DNA of 8,177 nt, taken from contig CASTQR010000066.1 of the NCBI GenBank assembly GCA_949451265.1, positions 1 to 8,177 on the forward strand, read 5' to 3'. Origin of the DNA: an uncultured Eubacteriales bacterium. GTDB taxonomy: Bacteria > Bacillota_A > Clostridia > Oscillospirales > Oscillospiraceae. Both the position numbers and the translations under genes were made by a program. Below are positions 1 to 6,770 of this stretch, piece by piece. Within the stretch, counting starts at the first letter, position 1. The number at the start of each line of letters is the position of its first letter. The notes under the pieces are model-generated. The model made no database searches and was not told the DNA's origin. It was given only the letters and a program-made list of their open reading frames with translations.

Positions 1-1169
1 TGCGCTCCCACCTGGGGCTGTACGCCATCTCCACCGTGGGCATCATCAACAACGCGGACGAACTGGTGGAGGGCTACTTCAACGGCCACGCACGGCAGTT
101 TATGGCCATGAGCTCCGGCAAGGTGAACGCCTCCGAGCTCACCGCCGCCCTCATCAACCAGAAGGACACCCTGGTGGACGGCATCAGGTACGCCCAGGAG
201 GTCATTGACGGCTCGTCCACCATCCTCATCCTTACCCCTGACGGCATCGTGGCCGCCCGGGACAAGCTGGGCCGCCTGCCGGTGCTGATCGGCAAGAATG
301 ACGAGGGCTGCTGCGTGTCCTTCGAGTCCTTTGCCTGCACCAAGCTGGGGTATGAGAACGCCTACGAGCTGGGCCCCGGCGAGATCGTCCGGGTCACGGC
401 GGATGGCTGGGAGACCCTGGCCCCCGCCGGAGAGAAAATGCGGATCTGCGCCTTCCTGTGGACCTACTACGGCTACCCCAATTCCAACTATGAGGGGAAG
501 AACGTGGAGGTCATGCGCTGCCGCAACGGGGAGATCATGGCCCGGAGGGAGAAGGAGCAGGGTACGCTGCCCGATGTGGACTGGGTGGCGGGGGTGCCGG
601 ACTCCGGTGTGCCCCACGCCATCGGCTACGCCAACGCCAGCGGCAAGCCCTTCGCGCGCCCCTTTGTGAAGTACACCCCCACCTGGCCCCGGTCTTTCAT
701 GCCCGCCAGCCAGAAGGTGCGGGAGCAGGTGGCAAAGATGAAACAGATCCCTGTGCCCGAGCTGATCCAGGGGAAAAAGCTGCTGTTCGTGGACGACTCC
801 ATCGTCCGGGGCACCCAGCTGCGGGAGACGGTGGACTTCCTCTACGGCGCGGGGGCGAAAGAGGTGCATATGCGCTCCGCCTGCCCGCCCATCATGTACG
901 GATGCAAATACCTGAACTTTTCCCGGAGCAATTCCTCCATGGAGCTGCTGGCCCGCCGCATCGTCCAGGAGCTGGAGGGGGACGAGGGGCAGGAGCACCT
1001 GGAGGAGTACGCCGACTCCGGCACGGAGCGGGGCCATTGCCTGCTGAAGCGCATTTGTGAGAAGCTGGGCTTCGATTCCCTGGGCTACCAGTCCCTGGAC
1101 GGGCTGCTGGAGGCCATCGGTATCGACAGGGACAAGATCTGCACCTATTGCTGGACGGGGAAGGAATGA
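1..1169 (+). CDS. purF: Amidophosphoribosyltransferase PurF, 5'-truncated by the window edge
   Basis: This enzyme makes 5-phosphoribosylamine from PRPP and glutamine, the first committed step of purine synthesis. Reading frame 3 is open from base 3, so the GTG at 36 is internal (Val) and the real start lies left of the window. About 388 residues are visible; the family is usually about 450-500. The left part is the end of the class II glutaminase domain. The phosphoribosyltransferase domain carries the PRPP-binding motif LFVDDSIVRGT at 783-815. Four cysteines match the 4Fe-4S ligands of Bacillus PurF: codons 447-449 (RICAF), 903-905 (YGCKY), and 1140-1142 and 1149-1151 (CTYC near the C-terminus). 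The sequence resembles the PurF variant I recall from Bacteroides and Clostridia rather than the Bacillus or E. coli type. The glutaminase region is unusual: the usual HNGN segment reads TVGI (33-44), and the Asp normally in the SDSE-like motif is Ala. A 107-bp gap with a palindrome separates it from purM. Confidence 0.95.
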   Translation, partial: RSHLGLYAISTVGIINNADELVEGYFNGHARQFMAMSSGKVNASELTAALINQKDTLVDGIRYAQEVIDGSSTILILTPDGIVAARDKLGRLPVLIGKNDEGCCVSFESFACTKLGYENAYELGPGEIVRVTADGWETLAPAGEKMRICAFLWTYYGYPNSNYEGKNVEVMRCRNGEIMARREKEQGTLPDVDWVAGVPDSGVPHAIGYANASGKPFARPFVKYTPTWPRSFMPASQKVREQVAKMKQIPVPELIQGKKLLFVDDSIVRGTQLRETVDFLYGAGAKEVHMRSACPPIMYGCKYLNFSRSNSSMELLARRIVQELEGDEGQEHLEEYADSGTERGHCLLKRICEKLGFDSLGYQSLDGLLEAIGIDRDKICTYCWTGKE

Positions 1170-1173
1170 TCCC

Positions 1174-1245
1174 TGTAGGACGCGATGACTCGGCGCGCCG
1201 CTTTGGGACATCGTGAGCGGCGGGCCGGGGTCGTCCCGCCCTACA
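1174..1245. repeat. Imperfect palindrome with TGTAGG/CCTACA ends, REP- or MITE-like
   Basis: The purF-purM gap contains a 72-bp imperfect inverted repeat. It begins TGTAGG (1174-1179) and ends with the exact complement CCTACA (1240-1245). Inside, TCGGCGCGCCGC (1189-1200) pairs with GCGGCGGGCCGG (1217-1228) at 10 of 12 positions, leaving a loop of about 16 bases. In RNA this would be a long stem just after the purF stop. Intergenic palindromes with TGTAGGG/CCCTACA ends are common in GC-rich Oscillospiraceae as far as I recall, so a dispersed extragenic repeat is the best guess. No poly-T run follows, so it is not a standard terminator, though it could stabilise or partly attenuate the transcript. 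Only one copy lies in this window, so its repeat status is inferred. Confidence 0.6.
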
Positions 1246-1261
1246 ACCCCACACAATATAG

Positions 1262-1276
1262 TTTGGAGGCTCCAAA
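1262..1276 (+). promoter_or_regulatory. purM ribosome binding site inside a perfect palindrome
   Basis: The Shine-Dalgarno GGAGG (1265-1269) lies 7 bases before the purM ATG. It is embedded in TTTGGAG-G-CTCCAAA, a perfect 7+7 inverted repeat with one central base. A 5-bp RNA stem (1262-1266 with 1272-1276) would enclose part of the Shine-Dalgarno in its loop. The stem is short and AT-rich, so any effect on translation is likely weak. It fixes the purM start at 1277. Confidence 0.6.
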
Positions 1277-2314
1277 ATGGAAAATTCCCATTCTGAATCC
1301 TACGCCGCCGCCGGGGTGGACATTGAGGCGGGGTATAAGGGCGTACAACTCATGAAGGAGCACGTGGCCCGCACCAGGATCCCCGGCGTGGTGTCCGGCA
1401 TCGGCGGCTTCGGCGGGCTGTTCGCCCCTGACGTGGCCGGCATGAAGGAGCCCATCCTGGTGTCCGGTACCGACGGCGTGGGCACCAAGATCCGGGTGGC
1501 CCAGCTGCTGGACAAGCACAACACCATCGGCATCGACTGCGTGGCCATGTGCGTCAACGACATCATCTGCTGCGGGGCCAAGCCCCTGTTCTTCCTGGAC
1601 TATATCGCCATCGGCAAAAACGAGCCGGAGAAGGTGGCCTCTATCGTGTCCGGCGTGGCGGAGGGCTGCGTCCAGTCCGGCTGCGCTCTCATCGGCGGCG
1701 AGACCGCTGAACACCCCGGCGTGATGAACCCAGACGACTACGACCTGGCGGGCTTCGCCGTGGGCATCGTGGACAAGGCCAAGATGATCGACAACACCAA
1801 AATGAAGGCGGGGGACGTGATCCTGGCCCTGCCCTCCAGCGGCCTGCACTCCAACGGCTTCTCCCTGGTGCGCAAGGTGTTCGACATCGAGCACGCCGAC
1901 CTGTCCAAGCCCCTGGACGAGCTGGACGGCCGCTCTCTGGGGGAGGAGCTGCTGACCCCCACCAAGCTGTACGTCAAGCCCGTGCTGGCGGCGATCCAGG
2001 CCGCCCGCGTGTACGGCGTGAGCCACATCACCGGCGGCGGCTTCTACGAGAACATCCCCCGCTGCCTGCCCGAGGGGCTGGGGGCCCGGATCGACCGGGA
2101 CGCCCTCCAGATCCCCCTCATCTTCCGGCTGCTCCAGGAGAAGGGCAATATCCCGGAGCGGGATATGTTCAACACCTTCAACATGGGCACCGGCATGGTG
2201 CTGGTGGTGGACAAGGAGGACGTGGTGAAGGCCGTGTCCGCCCTGGACGGGGCCGGGGAGTCCCCTAAGGTCATCGGTACGGTGGTGTCCGGCGGAGGCG
2301 TGGAGCTGCTATGA
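1277..2314 (+). CDS. purM: Phosphoribosylformylglycinamidine cyclo-ligase (AIR synthetase) PurM
   Basis: PurM closes the imidazole ring, converting FGAM to AIR with ATP, which is step 5 of the pathway. The predicted protein is 345 residues, the same length as E. coli PurM. Family signatures are present in order: SYAAAGVDI (8-16), the glycine-rich GTDGVGTK (64-71), VNDI (93-96), GGETAEHPG (140-148; usually EMPG, so Met is replaced by His), GLHSNGFSLVR (189-199), HITGGGFYENIPR (250-262) and NTFNMGTGM (299-307). It is a soluble cytoplasmic enzyme of the PurM/ATP-grasp-independent fold, normally a dimer. The ATG at 1277 has GGAGG 7 bases upstream. Its TGA overlaps the purN ATG (ATGA, 2311-2314), so the two are probably translationally coupled. 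Nothing suggests damage, and codon use matches the flanking pur genes. Confidence 0.98.
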   Translation: MENSHSESYAAAGVDIEAGYKGVQLMKEHVARTRIPGVVSGIGGFGGLFAPDVAGMKEPILVSGTDGVGTKIRVAQLLDKHNTIGIDCVAMCVNDIICCGAKPLFFLDYIAIGKNEPEKVASIVSGVAEGCVQSGCALIGGETAEHPGVMNPDDYDLAGFAVGIVDKAKMIDNTKMKAGDVILALPSSGLHSNGFSLVRKVFDIEHADLSKPLDELDGRSLGEELLTPTKLYVKPVLAAIQAARVYGVSHITGGGFYENIPRCLPEGLGARIDRDALQIPLIFRLLQEKGNIPERDMFNTFNMGTGMVLVVDKEDVVKAVSALDGAGESPKVIGTVVSGGGVELL

Positions 2315-2973
2315 GCGTGAAGCGCATCGCCGTGCTGGTGTCCGGCGGGGGCACCAATTTGCAGGCCCTCATCGACGCCCAGGAGCGGGGTGAGATCATC
2401 AACGGGCGGATTGCCGCTGTGATCGCCTCCAAGGAGGGGGCCTACGCCCTGGAACGGGCCAAGCGGGCCAACATCCCCGGCTATGTGGTGGCCCGGAAGG
2501 ACTATGACAGTAACCAAGCTATGACCGCGGCCCTGGTGGACAAGCTGAGAAGCCTCAACATCGATCTGGTGGTGCTGGCCGGGTTTATGGTGATCCTCAC
2601 CGGGGAGATGGTGGAAGCCTACCCCAACGCCATCCTGAACGTCCACCCCGCCCTGATCCCCTCCTTCTGCGGGGAGGGGTACTACGGCCTCCACGTCCAC
2701 GAAAAGGCGTTGGAGTACGGGGTGAAGGTGTCCGGCGCCACCGTCCACTTCGTCAGCGAGGAGTGCGATGGCGGGCCCATCGTCCTCCAAAAGGCGGTGG
2801 AGGTCCGGGAGGGCGACACCCCGGAGACCCTCCAGCGCCGGATCATGGAGCAGGCAGAGTGGGTGATCCTGCCCCGGGCGGTGTCCCTGTTCTGCCAGGG
2901 CCGCTTGCAGGTGGAGGGCCGCACGGTGCGGATTTTGAAGCCGTTAAATCTTTCAAAGGAGTGTCTGCAATGA
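2311..2973 (+). CDS. purN: Phosphoribosylglycinamide formyltransferase PurN (10-formyl-THF dependent)
   Basis: PurN transfers a formyl group from 10-formyltetrahydrofolate to GAR, which is step 3. The protein is 220 residues, slightly longer than the roughly 190-212 typical of the family. The N-terminal nucleotide-binding loop is SGGGTNL (11-17). The catalytic triad of the family is intact: Asn110 and His112 in NVHPALIPSF, and Asp153 in CDGGPIV. The segment after the HP motif reads CGEGYYGLHVH, where E. coli-type enzymes have a shorter PGLHT-like stretch; I recall this form as usual for Clostridia. The start is set by the ATGA overlap with purM, and the stop overlaps the next start in the same way (2970-2973). 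An AAAGGAG inside its last codons (2955-2961) serves the downstream gene. Confidence 0.97.
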   Translation: MSVKRIAVLVSGGGTNLQALIDAQERGEIINGRIAAVIASKEGAYALERAKRANIPGYVVARKDYDSNQAMTAALVDKLRSLNIDLVVLAGFMVILTGEMVEAYPNAILNVHPALIPSFCGEGYYGLHVHEKALEYGVKVSGATVHFVSEECDGGPIVLQKAVEVREGDTPETLQRRIMEQAEWVILPRAVSLFCQGRLQVEGRTVRILKPLNLSKECLQ

Positions 2974-3674
2974 TCAACATGACCGAGTATCTACAGGACA
3001 ACCCCTATCCCGGCCGGGGCATTATGATCGGCCGATCCGCCGACAATAAGAGCGCCGTCATCGCCTATTTCATCATGGGCCGCAGCGAGAACAGCCGCAA
3101 CCGGATCTTTGAGGAGACGGAGGACGGCATCCGCACGAAAGCCTTTGACGAGTCCAAGATGACCGACCCCTCCCTCATCATTTACCACCCGGTGCGGCGG
3201 ATGGACAACGGCATCACCATCGTCACCAATGGCGACCAGACCGACACCATCCGGGACAATATCCTGGCGGGCCACTGCTACCGCCACGCCCTGAACACCC
3301 GCACCTTCGAGCCCGACGGCCCCAACTACACCCCCCGGATCTCCGGCGTGGTGAAGCCCAACGGCTCCTACGACCTGTCCATCCTCAAGAGCCTGGACGG
3401 GGATCCCTCCTGCGCCTGCCGGTACTTCTACGAGTACGAGGCCCCCAAGGCGGGGGTGGGCCACTTCATCCACACCTACGAGAGCGACGGCAATCCCCTG
3501 CCCTCCTTCCAGGGCGAGCCCCGGATGGTATCCATCACCGCCCCCGACGTGGAGACGCTGGCGGGCGACCTGTGGCTGGCGCTGAACGAGGACAACAAGG
3601 TGTCCCTGTTCGTGCGGTACATCGATTTGGAAACCGGGGACGACGAGACCTCCATCATTAACAAGCACTGGTGA
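2970..3674 (+). CDS. purO: IMP cyclohydrolase, archaeal PurO type
   Basis: This protein probably closes the final ring, converting FAICAR to IMP, the job normally done by the N-terminal half of PurH. It is 234 residues, against about 200 for methanogen PurO. Resemblance to that family is visible in NPYPGRGIMIGRS (11-23), SRNR (42-45), NGDQTDTI (87-94), NYTPRISG (119-126) and HTYES (168-172), which match the GR, SNG-x-TDTI, NTPRI and STYEQ landmarks I recall from Methanothermobacter PurO. It has no PurH N-terminal (MGS-like) domain. The ATG at 2970 is chosen because it forms an ATGA overlap with the purN stop and has AAAGGAG 8 bases upstream; an ATG at 2979 is an alternative. The same frame stays open upstream inside purN, which is only a shadow. 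Placement beside an AICAR transformylase that lacks a cyclohydrolase domain supports the assignment. I infer activity from family and context. Confidence 0.9.
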   Translation: MINMTEYLQDNPYPGRGIMIGRSADNKSAVIAYFIMGRSENSRNRIFEETEDGIRTKAFDESKMTDPSLIIYHPVRRMDNGITIVTNGDQTDTIRDNILAGHCYRHALNTRTFEPDGPNYTPRISGVVKPNGSYDLSILKSLDGDPSCACRYFYEYEAPKAGVGHFIHTYESDGNPLPSFQGEPRMVSITAPDVETLAGDLWLALNEDNKVSLFVRYIDLETGDDETSIINKHW

Positions 3675-3691
3675 GCTAAGGGGAGGTACTT

Positions 3692-3985
3692 ATGCCAAAA
3701 GGAGATAAGTATGCACCTCTGACAGATTTTCTTTTCCATTGTAAACAGGAAACTGTTCGAATGACTTTTCCTGAAATCGACCATCTATGCGGCCTGTCTC
3801 CATACGCATACCAATGTCCCGCCGCATGGAGCAATTCGTCACAGCATTCTTTGACTTTTGGTTGGCTTTTTGCCGATTATATAGTAGAAGATTACAGCTT
3901 TTCGGAGCAATGGGTTGCTTTTCGACATGATCCATCTCAGGCAAAGGACTATTTAGCCCGTATTCCAAGCAAAAAAAACCATTAG
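3692..3985 (+). CDS. Small AT-rich accessory protein inside the pur operon, DUF7662-like
   Basis: This 97-residue protein of unknown function has no known link to purine synthesis. Visible landmarks are KYAPLTDFL (6-14), MTFPEI (24-29), W46 with N48, His52, W58, and a V-x-F near 75-77. This spacing matches a small domain I recall as DUF7662 (KYxPLxxxL, TFxEIE, WW-N, H, W, VxF); the family name needs a profile search. It has no signal peptide or membrane segment. A strong AAGGGGAGG (3678-3686) lies 5 bases before the ATG. Base composition is unlike the neighbours: I count 127 G+C in the 300 bases 3691-3990 (42%), against about 65-70% in the flanking genes, with AT-rich codons throughout. This points to recent acquisition. 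No repeats, integrase or other mobile genes flank it. Its stop overlaps the Shine-Dalgarno of the next gene, so it inserted without breaking operon expression. Confidence 0.75.
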   Translation: MPKGDKYAPLTDFLFHCKQETVRMTFPEIDHLCGLSPYAYQCPAAWSNSSQHSLTFGWLFADYIVEDYSFSEQWVAFRHDPSQAKDYLARIPSKKNH

Positions 3986-3998
3986 AGGAGTGCGATCA

Positions 3999-5174
3999 AT
4001 GACAGAATTAGAGTTGAAATACGGCTGCAACCCCAACCAGAAGCCCGCCCGCATCTTCATGAAGGGGGACAGGGACCTGCCCCTGGAGGTGCTCAACGGC
4101 AAGCCGGGGTACATCAACTTCATGGACGCGCTGAACTCCTGGCAGCTGGTGAAGGCGCTGAAACAGGCCACCGGCCTGCCCGCCGCCTCCTCCTTCAAGC
4201 ATGTCTCCCCCGCCGGGGCCGCCCTGGGCCTGCCCCTGTCCGACTTGGAGCGGCAGATCTACTTCGCCACGGAGGGCGACCTCTCCCCCATCGCCTGCGC
4301 CTATATCCGCGCCCGCGGGGCCGACCGGCTGTGCTCCTACGGCGACTGGGCGGCGCTGTCCGATCCCTGCGACGCCGACACCGCCCGCTATCTGGCCCTG
4401 GAAGTGTCCGATGGCGTCATCGCCCCGGACTACACCGACGAGGCGCTGGCCATCCTGAAAACCAAGCGCAAGGGCGGCTACAACGTTGTGAGGATCGACC
4501 CGGACTATATCCCCGATCCCATCGAGCGCCGCAGCATCTTCGGCATCGTCTTTGAGCAGGGCTATAACGATTTGGCCATTGACGAGAAGATGCTGGAGAA
4601 TATCGTCACCGCCAACAAGGAACTGCCCCAGGCGGCCAAGCATGATATGCTGCTGTCCCTCATCACCCTGAAATACACCCAGTCCAACTCCGTGTGCTAT
4701 GTGAAGAACGGCATGACCATCGGCGTGGGCGCGGGCCAGCAGAGCCGGATCCACTGCACCCGGCTGGCGGGCAATAAGGCGGACACCTGGTGGCTGCGGC
4801 AGCACCCCAAGGTGCTGGGCCTCCAGTTTGTGGACGGCATCCGCCGCCCTGACCGGGACAACGCCATCGACATCTACATCTCCGACGAGCACGATGACGT
4901 ACTGGCCGAGGGCGTGTGGCAGAACACCTTTAAGGTAAGGCCCGAGGTGCTGACCGAGGCGGAGAAAAAGGAGTGGATCGCGAAGCAGTCCGGCGTGACC
5001 GTGGGCTCCGATGCCTTCTTCCCCTTCGGGGACAACGTGGAGCGGGCCTTCAAGTCCGGGGTGAAGTATATCGCCCAGCCCGGCGGCTCCATCCGGGACG
5101 ACCACGTCATCGCCACCGCCGACAAGCACGGCATGGTGATGGCCTTCACCGGCCTCCGGCTGTTCCACCATTGA
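3999..5174 (+). CDS. purH: AICAR formyltransferase, stand-alone PurH C-terminal-type domain
   Basis: This enzyme formylates AICAR to FAICAR with 10-formyltetrahydrofolate, the penultimate step. It is 391 residues and holds only the transformylase half of PurH/ATIC; ring closure is left to the PurO-type protein upstream. It starts with the family segment LKYGCNPNQ (6-14). The catalytic Lys-His pair is K67-H68 in SFKHVSPAGAA. Later come KYTQSNSVCY (225-234), GQQSRIHCTRLAG (246-258), SDAFFPF (337-343) and a C-terminal LRLFHH. These segments match human ATIC closely as I remember it (SFKHVSPAGAA, KYTQSNSVCYAKNG, GQQSRIHCTRLAG, SDAFFPF, LRLFHH), more so than the E. coli form. The ATG at 3999 is chosen because AGAGGAG (3984-3990) is 8 bases upstream; a GTG at 3990 would sit inside that Shine-Dalgarno. 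The TGA overlaps a TTG start of the next gene (TTGA, 5171-5174). Confidence 0.95.
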   Translation: MTELELKYGCNPNQKPARIFMKGDRDLPLEVLNGKPGYINFMDALNSWQLVKALKQATGLPAASSFKHVSPAGAALGLPLSDLERQIYFATEGDLSPIACAYIRARGADRLCSYGDWAALSDPCDADTARYLALEVSDGVIAPDYTDEALAILKTKRKGGYNVVRIDPDYIPDPIERRSIFGIVFEQGYNDLAIDEKMLENIVTANKELPQAAKHDMLLSLITLKYTQSNSVCYVKNGMTIGVGAGQQSRIHCTRLAGNKADTWWLRQHPKVLGLQFVDGIRRPDRDNAIDIYISDEHDDVLAEGVWQNTFKVRPEVLTEAEKKEWIAKQSGVTVGSDAFFPFGDNVERAFKSGVKYIAQPGGSIRDDHVIATADKHGMVMAFTGLRLFHH

Positions 5175-5410
5175 CGGCGGACGATCAGGCGCGGCTGGCC
5201 GCCTTTGAGAAAATGCTGGCGGACGTGCAGGCCAGCTACGGGGAGCTGAACGCCCGGATGGACAAGCTCCGGGCGGAGAAGAAGGAGAAAACCGCCACCT
5301 TCCGCCAGTATTGGAGCAACAAAATGACCTGCCAGTATATGCTGTCCATGTACCAACAGTACGGGCTGATCGACAAAGCAGCCCTGAAAGACGGGGGTAA
5401 CGACCAATGA
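5171..5410 (+). CDS. Small helical hypothetical protein coupled to purD
   Basis: I do not recognise a function. The 79-residue product is highly charged and almost certainly helical: residues 5-40 (DQARLAAF onward to EKKEK) have heptad-like spacing of Leu, Phe and Met suited to a coiled coil. A second helix with aromatic residues follows (YWSNKMTCQYMLSMYQQYGL, 47-66). No membrane segment, cysteine cluster or catalytic motif is visible. A short acidic helical protein of this build recalls DUF4298-type proteins, but the C-terminal part does not fit that family well. The start is placed at a TTG that overlaps the preceding stop (TTGA), with no clear Shine-Dalgarno, implying re-initiation after the AICAR transformylase. 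The ATG at 5213 is the alternative. The stop overlaps the purD ATG (ATGA, 5407-5410). Codon use and G+C match the pur genes, so it looks native to the operon. Confidence 0.75.
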   Translation: MTADDQARLAAFEKMLADVQASYGELNARMDKLRAEKKEKTATFRQYWSNKMTCQYMLSMYQQYGLIDKAALKDGGNDQ

Positions 5411-6666
5411 AAGTGTTAGTGGTAGGAAGCGGCGGGCGGGAGCACGCCATCTGCTGGAAGCTGGCCCAGTCGCCCAAGGTGACGGAGCTGTTCTGCGCCC
5501 CCGGCAATGGCGGCATCGCCCAGGTGGCCCAGTGCGTAGACGTGAAGGCCACCGACGTGGACGGTATGGTGAAGTGGGCCCAGGAAAACGCCATGGACTT
5601 CGTGGTGGTGGCCCCGGACGACCCCCTGGCCCTGGGCATGGTGGACGCACTGGAGGCGGCGGGCACCCCCGCCTTCGGGCCCCGGGCTAACGCCGCCGTT
5701 ATTGAGGCCAGTAAGGCGTTCTCCAAGGAACTGATGAAGAAGTACCATATCCCCACCGCCAAATATGAGACGTTCACCGAGCTGGACAAGGCCTTGGCTT
5801 ACATTGAGGAACAGGGCGCACCCATCGTGGTCAAGGCGGACGGGCTGGCCCTGGGCAAGGGCGTGGTGGTGGCCGCCACGGTGGACGAGGCCAAGACCGC
5901 CGCCCGGGAGATGATGGCGGACAAGAAGTTCGGCGAATCCGGCTCCACCGTAGTGATCGAGGAGTGCATGACCGGGCCGGAAGTGACGGTGCTGGCCTTT
6001 GCCGACGGGGAGCACGTGTACCCCATGCCCGCCAGCCAGGACCACAAGCGGGCCTACGACGGCAATAAAGGCCCCAACACCGGCGGCATGGGGGCTATCT
6101 CCCCCCCGCCCCAGTACACCCCGGAGATCGCGAAGCGCTGTATGGACGAGATTTTCCTGCCCACCATCCGGGCGCTGAAAGCGGAGGGACGGCCCTTCCA
6201 CGGGGTGATCTACTTCGGCCTGATGCTGACCCCGGAAGGCCCCAAGGTGGTGGAGTATAACGCCCGGTTCGGGGATCCCGAGTGCCAGGCGGTGCTGTCC
6301 CTGCTGGACAGCGATCTGATGGATATCTTCACCGCCTGCCGGGAGGGGACGCTGGACAAGCTGGACCTCCTCTGGAAGGACAAGGCCGCCTGCTGTCTGG
6401 TGCTGGCCTCCGGGGGTTACCCGCTGGACTATAAAAAAGGGTATCCCATCTCCGGGCTGGAGGAGGCGGGAAAGTCCGCGGTGGTGTTCCACGCGGGCAC
6501 CAGGCTGGACGAGCAGGGCCGCTTCCTCACCAACGGCGGGCGGGTGCTGGGCGTCACCGCCCTGGGGGACACTCTGGACGGGGCCATTGCCGCCGCCTAC
6601 GCCGCCGCCAAGCCCATCTCGTTCCAGGATATGCACTTCCGCACCGATATTGGGCACGCATTTTGA
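5407..6666 (+). CDS. purD: Phosphoribosylamine-glycine ligase (GAR synthetase) PurD
   Basis: PurD is an ATP-grasp enzyme that joins phosphoribosylamine and glycine to make GAR, step 2. The protein is 419 residues, normal for the family. Motifs in order are GSGGREHA (7-14), APGNGG (31-36), GPRANAAVIEASK (91-103), the ATP-binding ADGLALGKG (144-152), SQDHKRAYDGNKGPNTGG (210-227), and the metal- and substrate-binding EYNARFGDPE (283-292). The usual VVGPExPL segment reads VVAPDDPL (67-74), a conservative change I recall from other Clostridia. The ATG overlaps the previous stop, with a G-rich Shine-Dalgarno at 5393-5397. PurD uses the unstable product of PurF, so co-expression with PurF fits. It is the last gene of the operon: a hairpin follows 8 bases after its stop, and a strong terminator lies about 105 bases further on. 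Confidence 0.98.
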   Translation: MKVLVVGSGGREHAICWKLAQSPKVTELFCAPGNGGIAQVAQCVDVKATDVDGMVKWAQENAMDFVVVAPDDPLALGMVDALEAAGTPAFGPRANAAVIEASKAFSKELMKKYHIPTAKYETFTELDKALAYIEEQGAPIVVKADGLALGKGVVVAATVDEAKTAAREMMADKKFGESGSTVVIEECMTGPEVTVLAFADGEHVYPMPASQDHKRAYDGNKGPNTGGMGAISPPPQYTPEIAKRCMDEIFLPTIRALKAEGRPFHGVIYFGLMLTPEGPKVVEYNARFGDPECQAVLSLLDSDLMDIFTACREGTLDKLDLLWKDKAACCLVLASGGYPLDYKKGYPISGLEEAGKSAVVFHAGTRLDEQGRFLTNGGRVLGVTALGDTLDGAIAAAYAAAKPISFQDMHFRTDIGHAF

Positions 6667-6674
6667 GAATAGAC

Positions 6675-6701
6675 ACACCCCCCGCCTGCAGCGGGGGGTG
6701 T
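6675..6701 (+). terminator. GC-rich hairpin directly after purD, without a U-tract
   Basis: An 11-bp perfect stem, ACACCCCCCGC (6675-6685) with GCGGGGGGTGT (6691-6701), closes over the loop CTGCA. The bases that follow (TCGCTTCCGG) are not a U-tract, so on its own it is a poor intrinsic terminator. It may stabilise the 3' end of the pur transcript or act with the terminator downstream. Confidence 0.6.
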
Positions 6702-6770
6702 TCGCTTCCGGGATGATAACGGGCGCACGTTCTGAGCGTTTACCGCTGCCGATAGAGGGCGCTTTTGTCC

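Noticed and set aside
1257..1262. TATAGT as a -10 box for an internal purM promoter
   Set aside because: No -35 match lies 16-18 bases upstream, and transcription would begin at about the Shine-Dalgarno, leaving no leader for ribosome binding.
2763..2969. Upstream extension of the IMP cyclohydrolase frame inside purN
   Set aside because: The added residues are Gly/Pro-rich out-of-frame sequence of purN. The ATG at 2970 with AAAGGAG and the ATGA overlap is the better start.
3990..3998. GTG at 3990 as the start of the AICAR transformylase
   Set aside because: The GTG is part of the AGAGGAG Shine-Dalgarno region and would have no binding site of its own; ATG 3999 has ideal spacing.
4008..5789. 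Long - strand open frame of 593 codons across the AICAR transformylase and purD
   Set aside because: It is antisense to clear enzymes with intact motifs; long antisense frames are expected at this G+C. Its translation is low-complexity, rich in His, Gly and Pro, with no family motif.
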